Shown here: positions 18,057 to 28,400 of the stretch, in pieces
How the letters are laid out: each line of letters starts with the position of its first letter
How positions within the stretch are numbered: the first letter of the stretch is position 1
Assembly (NCBI GenBank): GCA_963920705.1
Contig: OY987240.1
Span: 4,697,426-4,761,425 of the forward strand
DNA length: 64,000 bases
Origin: Odiellus spinosus
Lineage: Eukaryota; Arthropoda; Arachnida; Opiliones; Phalangiidae
Reading direction: 5' to 3'
Made by a program: the position numbers and the translations under genes
The notes under the pieces: generated by a model
Databases searched by the model: none
Told to the model about the DNA's origin: nothing
What the model saw: only the letters and a program-made list of their open reading frames with translations

Positions 18057-20919
18057 AATGACGATTCTTTATGAAATGAAGCTTTACTAGAGTTCGACCT
18101 TTATTTGTAAAGGGAATTAGTTCGTTAAAATCCGTTTTTAATTCAATTTCTATAATTCGATTTGAATCGAGACGTAAGGGATAATAATCAATGTTTAAAA
18201 AATTCGCTTCATTTTGATCGATATTCTCTTGGTTGGAATTTTCAATTTTGAGGACTCTTAGCAACATGCTTTCTGTATCACCCGTTAATTGCGGTAATAT
18301 TATATCGCTATAAATATACATAATGTGAATGCCTCTTTGTAAATCGTATGGATATTCGCTCGTCACTTCTTTGTAAACGGCGTCTTGATCGATTCGAAAG
18401 CCTAACATATCACCTAACCCCCCAAGATGATCGTCGGGATGTGAGACGTAATGAAAACAAATCCAAATATTTTTATCGCACGAAACCTTGACCGTCCCAT
18501 TTTTATTTACCGAAAACTGAATACTTTTTTGGTGAATCTCTGCGGGTAAGGCTTCAATCATAGCAGAAAAAACATCTTCTATTGACGTGTATGTCCCGAT
18601 GGGAATTTCGCAAGTGTAAACTTTGGTGTTTTGCTGGAATAAGGGTTGGTCGCTATAAAATGATAAATCACCCGCCTTTCTTTTTCTTATAAAAACTTTT
18701 TGATTGGCCTCTTTATCACGATTCATTTCAAACGCAAATTGAAAACTATTCGGTTCAATGTCAATCTTCACCACGAGCGGATCGAGAGTACCCCCTTGGT
18801 AATAAAGACTAACGTATTCATCGGATGGAAATTTAAATAAATCGGCTAAAGATTCGCTCATTTTGAAACGAACACCCGCCGGTAATTCTACCGCGAGTCG
18901 AAAATCGTTTTCGTTTACTTTTAAAATATTAAAAGAACATCCCCTTAGTTGACGTAATTTTATTTGTTCTCTTAAAGCGGCTAAAATTTTTAAATGCAAC
19001 CCAAATGGAATAATTTCTTTATTTTGACGATTGTACATAGGCATATAATTTTTACTATCCAGTCGAACAGAAGTTTCCGTATGGTCACCACCCATGATAA
19101 ACAAATGATTGTGAACTCGAAAATTAATCGAACTATTTTTATCCGCTTGAAATTTCTTATAATTAGCGTGTAAATTTCTAGTACTAACTAATATATTTTT
19201 TTGATATCTGCTTAACTCTAAATTTAAAATATCAGCGAGAGAGCCGCTAATTGAACACTCGACGTACGGGGGGAGACTAATTTGAAAGTATTTTTCTTCA
19301 TTACGATTGATAATGTCAAATTTTATATTATAAGCGCGCAAAGGCTCGTAATTTAAACTTTCTTTTAATTTTTCTAAAATCTCTTCGTACATGGAAAAGG
19401 GAACATAAACGTTATTTTCATCCATTTTCCCTTTAAAAACTATTTCAGGATCCAAATTAAAATTATAGTAAACGTAATCGTTTTGGTTCGAAAGAACCGG
19501 GTTACCAAATGGATTTATTCTGTAATCGATATAATTACCATTATCCTTAATATATATTTTTTCTGTTTTGGGGTCCATAAAATTATAGCCCGTAATATTC
19601 GAATGAAACGCGTATGGAATATTTAAGAGCTGACTTAATTGAGGCGATAAACGAATTTCGATACCTGGAGGAGCTCTCATGGTAAAACTAGGATCATTCG
19701 CGTAATTAAATTCTACTTTAAAAACTACCCCCCGAACTCGATTAAATATAGTTAAACTAAACGCGTCGCAAATTTTTTGGGCTAAGGTCTCGTTAATAAC
19801 GCGTCCTCGTTCGTCTAAATCAGCGGATATGCTCCCCGGTTTCATCAAAACCCTGTAATTTGCCCAGTGTTCGTACGAAGTGGGGGTTGGCGGGGGTAAA
19901 GTTGTTATCGCCGGGCTCAATGTAGGTACTGATTTATTTTCTGGGGCCTTTTCAAGCGGTATCGGCTCAGACTCTACTACGGGGGCCTCGATACCAGATT
20001 GATCCGCTTCTTTCGTAAGAGGTTGAATAGGGGGAATAGATGGCTTGAAGGGCGTGGTTTCTTTAAACGACGGTTTTGCGCTTATAGATGGAGGGATATC
20101 GATTTTTACAGCCTCGGATATTTCAGGGGAGTTAATTAAAGTAGTTTCACCCGGAGGTTTTGAATCTGCTATATAATCCGACTGCGAATTTTTCTTGGGC
20201 ACTTTTGAATCGAACACGTTGCCTGCCAATAATCTTCTTTCAACCAGCGGAGACGGAATTCTGATATCAATGTAATTATTTGTATATTGCAAACTTATCG
20301 TCCTAGCGTACTTGCTTAATGGTATAGGACTTAGAAAATTATCTTTAACAAATTCGTTCTCTCTAAATTCGAATACAGTTGCTAACGGAGACATGGAAGG
20401 AATCCGTACTTCGACATTATTTGCCGTGCGAATGCTCAAAAACCGAGGTAATTTTTTGTCAATTAACGGATTTTTTGAAAATAGCTCTAAATGTTTATTA
20501 TTTCCCGCCAAACGATTGGTAATACCAAATTCGATTTTGTCCCTCGTCAGCTCGTTCTCTTGAATTAGTTTACTAATTTCATTAATTAGCATTTCTTGCA
20601 AAGAATATTCTATAATTTTATCATTTTGGGTGGTGGCTTTATAATTTCCAGGCGGTAATTCGAGTTTATAGTAAATATAGGGTTCGTCTAGTAAATTATT
20701 TTGACTATTTTCGTCCGTCAATATCCAAAATTTGTTATATTTAGGACCGCTTACGTTATGCCAGGACGCGGGATAGATTATTTCGCTTAACCCTACACTC
20801 CATTCGTGATTATTAAGTTGTAGCTCTTTAACGAGTACATTTTTAAACGAACTTTGAGTATTATTTGGAAAAATATCGAGTGAAGCGTTAGAGCTTAAAG
20901 TACAATGGAATTGTTCCAT
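18049..20919 (-). CDS. 956-residue modular structural protein of Polinton 1
   Basis: The single uninterrupted frame from ATG 20919 is the longest intact gene here. The N terminus (LSSNASLDIFPNNTQSSFK, then VGLSEIIYPASW) and the C terminus (LQRGIHIMYIYSDIILPQL, then LHF) match a widespread metazoan Maverick-associated family of large virion-like proteins. The middle contains about four or five degenerate modules of roughly 100 residues. Each has a helical stretch and ends in a Pro-x-x-(V/I)-x-(I/F)-(R/S)-x-S-x-x-L pattern before a (L/I)GF or (L/F)xF-like segment, for example near residues 160-180, 425-440, 560-575 and 700-715. A Pro-rich linker (TTLPPPTPTS) lies near residue 345. It is likely a minor capsid or fibre-like component; the exact role is unknown. 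Confidence 0.65.
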   Translation of the reverse strand: MEQFHCTLSSNASLDIFPNNTQSSFKNVLVKELQLNNHEWSVGLSEIIYPASWHNVSGPKYNKFWILTDENSQNNLLDEPYIYYKLELPPGNYKATTQNDKIIEYSLQEMLINEISKLIQENELTRDKIEFGITNRLAGNNKHLELFSKNPLIDKKLPRFLSIRTANNVEVRIPSMSPLATVFEFRENEFVKDNFLSPIPLSKYARTISLQYTNNYIDIRIPSPLVERRLLAGNVFDSKVPKKNSQSDYIADSKPPGETTLINSPEISEAVKIDIPPSISAKPSFKETTPFKPSIPPIQPLTKEADQSGIEAPVVESEPIPLEKAPENKSVPTLSPAITTLPPPTPTSYEHWANYRVLMKPGSISADLDERGRVINETLAQKICDAFSLTIFNRVRGVVFKVEFNYANDPSFTMRAPPGIEIRLSPQLSQLLNIPYAFHSNITGYNFMDPKTEKIYIKDNGNYIDYRINPFGNPVLSNQNDYVYYNFNLDPEIVFKGKMDENNVYVPFSMYEEILEKLKESLNYEPLRAYNIKFDIINRNEEKYFQISLPPYVECSISGSLADILNLELSRYQKNILVSTRNLHANYKKFQADKNSSINFRVHNHLFIMGGDHTETSVRLDSKNYMPMYNRQNKEIIPFGLHLKILAALREQIKLRQLRGCSFNILKVNENDFRLAVELPAGVRFKMSESLADLFKFPSDEYVSLYYQGGTLDPLVVKIDIEPNSFQFAFEMNRDKEANQKVFIRKRKAGDLSFYSDQPLFQQNTKVYTCEIPIGTYTSIEDVFSAMIEALPAEIHQKSIQFSVNKNGTVKVSCDKNIWICFHYVSHPDDHLGGLGDMLGFRIDQDAVYKEVTSEYPYDLQRGIHIMYIYSDIILPQLTGDTESMLLRVLKIENSNQENIDQNEANFLNIDYYPLRLDSNRIIEIELKTDFNELIPFTNKGRTLVKLHFIKNRHYE

Positions 20920-20982
20920 AACGTAACGAAACCAAATGTTAAATGAGAGTTTTTTATGAGAATTTTTTCTTTTAAGAACAAA

Positions 20983-21093
20983 AAAGACTAGCGTGGTTTA
21001 AGGGTAGGAAATATTATTTTATCGAAGGGGATTCGAACCCCGGACTTTTTTTTACAATATTCATACTTTTACCCCTAAACCACGCTAGTCTTT
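20983..21093 (-). ncRNA. tRNA-like hairpin with B-box, candidate Pol III RNA
   Basis: On the minus strand the sequence has a tRNA-like A-box region (TGGTTTAGGGGTAAAAG) and a perfect B-box (GGTTCGAATCC) capped by the GGGG-loop-CCCC T-arm. The outer ends, AAAGACTAGCGTGGTTTA and its complement, pair for about 22 bp with one mismatch, far longer than a tRNA acceptor stem. A T-run follows the 3' end as a Pol III stop. No good anticodon stem forms, so it is not a normal tRNA. It lies 64 bases upstream of the late gene block. Confidence 0.45.
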
Positions 21094-22660
21094 AATTTTA
21101 CAGTCATATAATTTTGCTTTTTTTTTTGTTTCAGCGGACTGTAAACACCTCTGGCCATATATTACCACTCTTTTACGGCCAGAGTGTAATATATTTTTTT
21201 ATGTTGGTTCTACCAATGCGGTATAGATGGGGGAGTGTAATATATTTTTTTATCATAGTCTCTTTCTTTGCTTCTCATATCTTTACTATAATTTTTATTA
21301 CTCCTCATATCTTTACTATGTCTTTGGAACCTGCAATTTTATTCCTTTTGGCTGTCATGATTTTGGTCCTCTATCGTCTTCTTAAGCTTTAAGTTTCATA
21401 AATCATCATTATTCTTTTTTTGCGTTAAGTTTCATAAATGCATGATTTGTTTTCTTGAATCTTAAGTTTCATAAATTGTAATTTTTTAGTTTTAATTTTT
21501 TAAGCAATCTGATAGCGGTTGTGGTAATTTAGTCTTTTTTGGTTAGGTAAATGAACTCTTTTGCATGCTCAGTCTCTTTCTTTTGGTTGACAAAGATTTT
21601 TTTTACTACGCATATCTTTGCTAAGTCTTCTGGAGCATGAAATTATTTTTTTTGCTCTTCTTGGATTTTTCCTAAGTATGGTAATATAAATATATTTACA
21701 CATACCAACCAAAATACCGTTCACGTCGAGTGAAAAGGACCACTCATAATCCTTGTCTAAGACCGTGTAAGATCGGTCGTGGTCCTTGTGTAAGACTCTA
21801 CGATGAAATTGACGAATCAGAGTATCACTATTAACGGGCGAATTGGTTGCTATAAATTTAATAAAAATCGTAGCGTTCTGGTCTCTAAATTTTTGCAACT
21901 ACTTAGGCCCAGACTTAGGTCCGTGATGACTCGAAAAACGAGTCCCTTTTTTGTTGTAGAGTCTTGCATTAACTCGAAAAAGAATGTTGCTCCAAATGGT
22001 CAAAAAGCAACATCATTGGTAAAATCCAACTTTACATACAGGCAGTTCTGCTCGGGTGAGCAGGAAGCTTTAAATTAACTAGATCTCTTACTAGAGTTCA
22101 AACTTCACTAAATTGATCCAATACCATAAAAAAGCCTTATATTGAAAAAAAAACGTTAACTATCCAAGAAACCCACTTAGACCTTTTATCGAGCAAATAC
22201 AGACGGCGCAAAGATAAAAAATTGCGCTCAAGAATTTGGTCTTCTGAACTTCCGGTCATGGATCTCTAATCTTTCATCGAATATTGCGATGATCAAACAA
22301 TTTACAAAAATTGTGGACGTCGGGGGATTAAAACTTTAGCGAGATGATTGGAACTTGCGATGACGTTCTAAATTCGAACTTTCTGTGTTTCAAATAAAAC
22401 TTAAGAATGACATCACTATCTTTGAAAAAAATTTCATTCGAAACAGAATATTGAGGCAAAAATTATCTACCAGTGGAACTCGAGAAAAATATCTACGAGG
22501 GAAACTCGAGGAATTCTTACAATTTCCATACTTTTAAAAATAATAAATACCAACTTTTGATGAAAAAAAAAAAACATTTATTATATTTTTAATTTATATA
22601 ATATACAATAAAAATTACACATTTCTTTGTAACATATTACAATTTTTCACAAAAAATAAA
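21094..22660. other. Non-coding stretch between the late block and small membrane genes
   Basis: I see no supportable gene. A CATAAAT-containing unit (TTAAGTTTCATAAAT) repeats three times at about 21388-21475. A short inverted repeat of AAGGACCAC lies near 21735-21790. Small open frames here have no recognisable domain. The right end of Polinton 1 is probably somewhere in this stretch, but no terminal repeat was found. Confidence 0.4.
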
Positions 22661-22662
22661 AT

Positions 22663-23022
22663 TTATGATTGTTCTTTTACTCGTGATAATTTTTGGATGT
22701 TTTGAAAGTAATAGTCCAGGCTCACATTATATAGTATTTCTCCACATGTCACAGGTATCAATACGAGCTTCTTTAGGACTTGGTAAATAAGTAGCGATAA
22801 CCACAAGTACGGTGCAAAAATAACCAAAACACAGTACATGTCTCCTTGCAAAAGTCCAATTAGAAAGGCGATTGGCACAGTCAATGGGCTTATTAAAATC
22901 AAGAAAAAAGCCGCGAAATATTCCGCCGGTAACAACATCGGAAATATCCAAATTATCAAAATTGAAAAAAACGGATAAGTTAGAATAATTTCGAACAGAG
23001 CTGAGAATATCGATTCCCACAT
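22663..23022 (-). CDS. Small multi-pass membrane protein, 119 residues
   Basis: The frame from ATG 23022 is mostly hydrophobic, with about three membrane segments (near 8-30, 36-60 and 64-85) and a charged C terminus. The middle (SPLTVPIAFLIGLLQGD) resembles the core of the adjacent 92-residue protein (TPILVPIGFVMSVFSAD), so the two are probably tandem paralogues. The function is unknown. They lie between the Polinton 1 late block and the Polinton 2 integrase, and I cannot say to which element they belong. Confidence 0.5.
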   Translation of the reverse strand: MWESIFSALFEIILTYPFFSILIIWIFPMLLPAEYFAAFFLILISPLTVPIAFLIGLLQGDMYCVLVIFAPYLWLSLLIYQVLKKLVLIPVTCGEILYNVSLDYYFQNIQKLSRVKEQS

Positions 23023-23084
23023 GATGAAAAGCTCACGAGTAACTAAAATTCTATCATTAGAAAACTAAAATATTTATTTTAAAA

Positions 23085-23363
23085 TTAAAGGAAACGCCCA
23101 CAGTAGTGGCATAATTTGTCTAAAGGTTCTCCCATTTTAATGTAGATGTAAAGGAGCGGTAAAAAACTGGTTATCAAATAAATTGGATCAGCAGAAAAGA
23201 CTGACATAACAAAACCAATAGGAACGAGAATGGGGGTTAGCAACGTTACCCCAAACCCAATAGCGAATCTTCGAGTATACGAATCATTGTATTTCCATCT
23301 TTTAAAATAATTACAATGACAATAACGTTTAATAACAATTTTTTCTGGCGTTTTTCTTGACAT
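23085..23363 (-). CDS. Small Cys-flanked membrane protein, 92 residues
   Basis: The frame from ATG 23363 has a basic N terminus with a CHC motif (near 15-17), two hydrophobic segments (near 33-55 and 60-75) and a C-terminal CHYC motif near 86-89. The same layout (Cys-x-Cys, membrane segments, Cys-x-Tyr-Cys near the end) occurs in the 89-residue protein at 25278-25009. Its hydrophobic core resembles the 119-residue neighbour. The paired Cys motifs could bind zinc across a membrane hairpin. The function is unknown. Confidence 0.5.
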   Translation of the reverse strand: MSRKTPEKIVIKRYCHCNYFKRWKYNDSYTRRFAIGFGVTLLTPILVPIGFVMSVFSADPIYLITSFLPLLYIYIKMGEPLDKLCHYCGRFL

Positions 23364-23753
23364 GATGATCTTGAATAAGTGATTATAAATTATGAGCCTT
23401 AATATATGTCAATATATTCTTTTATAATCCTCGGGACAATGATATAAAACCCCCTTATTTTCTATTGGTTATTCAGGTATAGAGACCAACAAATATCCAA
23501 ATAAAAATAATAACAATTTTAATTCGTGACACCACCACTTTAAAAACCAAACGCGCGAAACCTTTGTATAACGAGAAGGGAGAACCTCGCTAGTACCAAA
23601 GCCCTCCGGCGCGAGCGGAAATTTTGAAAAAAAAAATTTAACAAGTTGGTGATGTCAAAAACAGGTTCTCCCAAACCTTGGGAGGGGCTCTAGCAGGCTG
23701 GGGCTGGAAAGGGGGATGAATTTTTGCTTAACGGGTGCGTACTTTACTACTGA
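23364..23753. other. Junction region left of Polinton 2 integrase, no gene
   Basis: No frame is supportable here. The integrase frame meets TGA at 23751-23753 and its N-terminal 60 or so residues are not found upstream, so an old breakpoint of Polinton 2 lies in or near this stretch. Confidence 0.4.
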
Positions 23754-24520
23754 AATCGAAGAAAAAGGTTTCCGAGAAATAAAACTTTTGTTAATTCTAA
23801 AGACGAAATATTCCAAGCGGACCTGGTAGATCTACCCCAGTTGGCCAAATTCAACAATAGATATCGATATATTTTAACGGTTTTTGACGTGCTATCGTGC
23901 TACGCTTGGGCTAAACCACTCAAGAAAAAAACGGCTAAAGAAATTATTCCGGCTCTCGAATCAATTTTTCGAGAACGAACTCCTTTAAAGTTGAATACAG
24001 ACGCGGGTACCGAATTTATAAATAAAGAAGTTCAAGCTTATTTTAAACGTAAAGGGATCCTCTGGTACGCTAGTTATGGTAATATAAAATGTGGGATCAT
24101 AGAGCGTTGGAATAGAACTTTAAAAAGCCGAATGTTTCGACTTATGACCAAGAACCAGGATTATAATTACTCGAAACATTTACAAAAATTGGTTGATGGT
24201 TACAACCAAACTGTCCATTCAACCATTGGGATGGCACCCAAAAATGTTACTATAAATAACGAACATCTTGTCTGGAAAAGATTATACATGAATAGAAGCG
24301 TAAAAAGAAAAGTCCCAAAGTTACGAGTCGGTGATCTGGTTAGAAAGGCGTCTGATAAAGGGGTTTTTGCTAAAGGTTATACGGGGTATTGGACAACTGA
24401 AATTTTCGTCTTTAAAAAGGTCTTATTTCGAGATCCGCCGCTTACGTCATACAAGACGAAAATGATGAAATAATTAAGGGTAGCTTTTACGAGCCCGAGC
24501 TTCAAAAAATCGAATTATGA
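23754..24520 (+). pseudogene. Polinton 2 DDE integrase, N-terminally truncated and frameshifted
   Basis: The frame is open from 23754, after a TGA, without an ATG. It begins at the RRKRF segment that aligns with residues 62-66 of the Polinton 1 enzyme. The catalytic residues are D at 23820-23822, D at 24000-24002 and E at 24102-24104, with the same 33-residue gap as Polinton 1. The frame ends at 24473, but a shift near 24440 gives a second frame whose C terminus (SFYEPELQKIEL) matches the Polinton 1 end and stops at 24518-24520. That stop overlaps the protease ATG. Non-functional. Confidence 0.85.
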
Positions 24521-24997
24521 ATACCGAAGATTTACAACGCTTTTTGCAATGCGAACCCCGTACTAGACCATTTTTTATCTGGGTTTTCCATCAAGATATT
24601 TCACCCAAGAAACCAGATTTTAAGCCCTTTTGTTTCGTCATCAACTCGCAACCTTCGACTGAAAGTGGATTGCATTGGATGGGCATCTACGTGGATAAAA
24701 ATGATGACGGCATTTTCTTTTGTTCTTACGGGGAAAGAACCGGATTTTTACGGATTAGATTTGTCGAGATACGCCTCAAACTGGAAACACAATCTTACAC
24801 AACTGCAGCCAACCAAATCTTTCTCCTGCGGCGGACACGTCATTTTTGTTCTGACAATTCTGTGCTCCGGAATTTCTTTCGAAGATATCCTTCAAGATAT
24901 GTACAACAAGAATGACAAAACGTACAACGACGCTATAATTATGTTAAATATGCTTATACATTTATGGAATCATAAAAATCAATCTTGTCTTGAATAA
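24517..24997 (+). pseudogene. Polinton 2 adenain-type protease, frameshifted
   Basis: ATG 24517 overlaps the integrase stop. The His motif (LHWMG) is near 24670 in the first frame. The position matching the catalytic Asp (FFDS in Polinton 1) reads Cys (TGT, 24721-24723). A frameshift follows within about 20 bases. The second frame holds the active-site Cys (SFSCGGH, about 24820-24840) and a longer C terminus ending at 24997, with AATAAA across the stop. The Asp change and the shift both argue for decay. Confidence 0.8.
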
Positions 24998-25008
24998 AAA
25001 ACATTTTA

Positions 25009-25278
25009 TTACTTTGTTGTACGTTTATGGCAATAATTACAAAGACCACCGTAACCCGCGCCTAAAACAGAAGTTAAGACAAACAAGGCTGAATAATACA
25101 GAATTTTTACTTTTTTAAATGATAATAGGGCCTTTACATGAAAAATAATAAAGTGTAAAGAATTACACCAAATAAAAAAATATACTCGACGAAACTGCGA
25201 ATCGTGAAAATAAAGACGAACTAAGCCCGGACATTCGCAACAGATTGAATTCCTATGTTCAAAAATATTACTATGCAT
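25009..25278 (-). CDS. Small Cys-flanked membrane protein of Polinton 2, 89 residues
   Basis: The frame from ATG 25278 has an N-terminal CCEC motif (13-16), hydrophobic segments near 33-52 and 60-78, and a C-terminal CNYC motif (residues 80-83). This is the same architecture as the 92-residue protein at 23363. It lies just downstream of the 264-like gene and converges on the protease. Function unknown. Confidence 0.5.
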   Translation of the reverse strand: MHSNIFEHRNSICCECPGLVRLYFHDSQFRRVYFFIWCNSLHFIIFHVKALLSFKKVKILYYSALFVLTSVLGAGYGGLCNYCHKRTTK

Positions 25279-25325
25279 AAAACCAATTTAGCAAACTTTT
25301 TCGCGATAGAATAAATCATTGTCAA

Positions 25326-25752
25326 TTACTCCCAAAGTAATGTTCCTTTACCCGATTGTTTAGTCTTTTTGGGATTTTTTCTCATAGTCATTCGGGGTGG
25401 CACATCCTCATCATCGGCAATATCAGTAGCATCTTTCAAAGTAAGCGTACGACGGGCGTACCTTTGATGCTCTCGTTTTTCTTCTCGATTTTTCGCCAAT
25501 AGTTTTTTAGCAACGCTGCTCGCGCTACGCTTCGGGGGAAGGTGAGCAACTTGTAGCGGAGGTAAAGAGGACGCCGCTTGCGAAGTCAACAGATTCGATA
25601 TCGCTTGTGACAAACGCTGGGTCTGACTGCTTGATGCACCGGCTGATATCTGAGGTGGAGGGGTAGGAGTCCCTGATATAGAAGCGACCGGTGTAGACGT
25701 ACCAGTTGACGACAACGCTAAGGCGGGAGAAGTTGTAAAACTTGGAAACCAG
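25326..25752 (-). pseudogene. C-terminal half of the Polinton 2 264-like gene
   Basis: Reading from 25752 leftward, this frame holds a Ser/Thr/Pro-rich stretch, a helical segment (AISNLLTSQAASSL), and a basic tail (AKKLLAKNREEKREHQRYARR) ending at 25326. Upstream of 25752 the frame runs into hAT terminal sequence and is not meaningful there. The N-terminal half lies at 32725-32425 on the other side of the hAT element. The 8-bp target duplication is shared by both halves, and the frame would be continuous without the insertion. Confidence 0.7.
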
Positions 25753-25766
25753 TAGAGACGAGTCGG

Positions 25767-25850
25767 GCCCACTTTTTTTAAAACCCGACCCGGCCCGACC
25801 CAAAAAAAAATTCTAAAAAAACCCGACCCGGCCCGACTCAAAAAAAAAAA
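25767..25850. repeat. Left subterminal CCCGACCCGG repeats of the hAT element
   Basis: This GC-rich block has repeated CCCGACCCGGCCCGAC motifs interrupted by A-runs, contrasting with the AT-rich surroundings. The matching block is at the other end (32170-32410). Such subterminal repeats are usual transposase binding sites in hAT elements; that role here is inferred. Confidence 0.7.
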
Positions 25851-26104
25851 TAAATAAAAGAAATAAACCAGACCCCTATTTGAAAACAAATCTCAACTTG
25901 GAGCTTGTAAGATTTGAAACTTCGAACTCAATGCACGTTCAAAGATGATTTCTGTGAAACCAGGTGTACAACAAATTCAAGAGTGTCTTTCACCTATAGA
26001 TCTTCTTTGCTGTTTTACCACTTACCAACTTATCTGAGTTAACATATCTCTGAAAGCAATATATTTGCGTTTCTTTAAGTAATCTTTATTTGTTTAAATA
26101 ATTT

Positions 26105-28207
26105 TTATGAACAAATGTAAGGTTAGAAAGAGTCGATCCCATTAAATTGGTTCTTCGCGGTCCAAGGGTTGACCCTGTGCTTGAAAATACGCGTTCGTCA
26201 CTCGTTTGGGAAGCAGGAATTCCTAGTACTCTTTGTGCAACATTTTTCAATCCTGACAAGTCCGAAGTGTTTGACCAAAAATCGAGAACTGAAACAGGAT
26301 TTCCTAAAAATATATTATAGGAATTGTAAAATAGTCTTTATGTACGGAAATTGAATTTAACTCACCAACGACAGATTTTAATTTCAGTTTTATATACCGC
26401 TCAAACTCAGCTTCTGCTTTTTCTTCACATGTAACTTCTGCATCCGTTTCAAAACCTTCTTCTTCTGATGAATCTTCAAATTCGGCTAATTTCGAAACCT
26501 TGCTCTTGGGAGAGCCTGCAGAACTTGTATAGCCACTAGCCGCACTTTAAGTTCTTGTAAAGATTTCAGTCTCATATCTGTGACTGCTATGTAGGCGTTG
26601 GTACTCCATAGCCAGTTGAGATTTTAATTCCGAGTAGGCCTTCTCTCTTATTTCATTGGTGGCAAATTTAAGTTTGCGATATCTGTTAAAATAAAACCGA
26701 TGAATTTCGGGTGAAACACAGCTGTAATTAAAATATTACTTAGGGTTAAGCAGCGTGGCAACGTAGTGAAATGTATCTAAACAGCAGTATTCTTTGTAGC
26801 ATTCTCTTGCCTGTTGTTTCAGCAATTTTAACTCCATCGAGTCGAGATCATTTTCTTGAATATGATCATTAATGATATGCCACCACGGAGCAACTTCGTG
26901 AATAGTTGGCTTCTTTTCTTTGCTAAACACCTCAGTTGTGTCGCGGAAAGGTTTTAAGAAGTTAATGAATATTTCCAATACTTGATCATCTATTTGGGAT
27001 ATTCGATGCAGTTGATTTTTTTCTAACAAAATTTGCTTAATTTGCTTGGCAGACTTCATGTACGACTCTAACATAATGAGAATACTGTTCCACCTGGTTG
27101 GAACCTCTTGTTTCAATGAGTATTCTAAACCTGAGTTTAAACCCGACCTTTTGAAATAGGCAACCACGGTCTTAACTCCTTGAAGGGTAGAATCAATTTT
27201 CGGACATTTATCCTTTAAAACAAAAAAAGCTTCTTTTTTGGCAAAGATTTCCCATCTGAGCTTTTAATTTTCTTTTGGTCCATTGCAGTATTATTTAACA
27301 TCCACGTTATAAAAAGATTTAATTTGTGGCACTGGCAGTTAAGGTGATGTTTTAATGGAAAACGTTTCGTCATATTTGAACCTCCATCTGTCACTATCCA
27401 AGATAATTCCATTACATCGTTAGTCAGTTCGTCGAAATATTTCTTTAGAATATTGGTCAACTGAAAACGTAGATTTTCCTTTGTTTTCTTTTCGAAATCA
27501 AATTCGTCAACCGCGAGCATCCTACATACTAATTTCCAATTACGGTCTATGTAATGAATAGTGAGAGAGATGAAGCTCCTCTGTCTAAATCTGTCAGACC
27601 ACATGTCTGTGGTAAAAGTAAAAACCGGTGACTGGGGTGCAACAAGCAAGTCATTAATTATTTCTTGCTGTTTTGTCGATAATATCGATGGAAGAATCTG
27701 TCGCTTTAAAGTTGTACGGTGGTATATAACTTCGGAAGCATTTTGATGACCGTGTCTCGCTCCGAAATCAATTAATGCCTGACTTATATGTCTGAAACCT
27801 TCACCCTCAACTGACCCCAAGGGCCGCAAATCCTTCGACAGGCCAACAACAATGCTATTGTTTAAAGATAGTACTTCTCCCGGTGGTACCTTTCTAGAAA
27901 AACAACTAGTCACAGACGGTTGGTTTTGACCCTTTTGGATTAAGGTTTTTGAAGGATTTGGTTGAGTTACTCGAGTAAGACTAAGAGACCCAGATTTGAC
28001 CGCCCAGCAATAATTTTCTTGGTGGCGGTTTAAGCTCGACGTTCCGATTTTGGCTTGATAAGAAATTATACTTTTACATTTTTGACATTTAACAAAGGGT
28101 TGTTCATTAACGTCTACAAAAACGATATCAAAGGTTCCCCATATAGATGACGTTTTACGAGAAGACGAGTTGTTTTTAAATATTATTCTGTTACTGTTTT
28201 GAGCCAT
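26105..28207 (-). pseudogene. hAT transposase (BED finger, hATC dimerisation), broken
   Basis: The frame from ATG 28207 has a BED-type zinc finger (CQKC near residues 39-42, H and C near 61-66). It continues with the hAT catalytic region (FTTDMWSDR near 198-206; WIVTDGGSN near 268-276; HHLNCQCHKLNLF near 285-297). A frameshift near 27225 moves to the frame ending at 26736. A GT-AG intron (26739-26683) then joins to the next segment with KLKFATNEIREKAYSEL. The hATC motif (IPASQTSDERVFSSTG) is near 26292-26105. The internal stops and shift make it inactive. Confidence 0.8.
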
Positions 28208-28294
28208 AAGTCCTATAAAGGCTTTGCCAAACGTTTCTGTAAATAATTATAATAATATGAAATATAAATTACATTTCCGAGATATATTATTTAG

Positions 28295-28400
28295 CGAGGG
28301 GTCAGACACTCTTGAATTTGCTCTACACCTGAGTTCGGCTTTGACAGTGTAAAGAGTTAAAAAATTTGTAAACCTGAGTTCGCGAGTGTCTGCCCCCTCG
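28295..28400. repeat. Small MITE with CGAGGGG(T/G)CAGACACTC ends
   Basis: This 106-bp sequence has inverted ends CGAGGGGTCAGACACTC and CGAGGGGGCAGACACTC, with internal GTAAACCTGAGTTC and ACACCTGAGTTC pieces. A longer relative is at 36639-36801. It sits upstream of the hAT transposase gene inside the hAT element. Confidence 0.6.

Noticed and set aside
20983..21093. A functional tRNA gene
   Set aside because: There is no pairing anticodon stem, the acceptor side is far too long, and spacing after the T-arm is wrong.
25525..25889. N-terminal extension of the split 264-like C half into KVGPTRLYW and upstream residues
   Set aside because: That part is hAT terminal sequence, not Polinton coding DNA.
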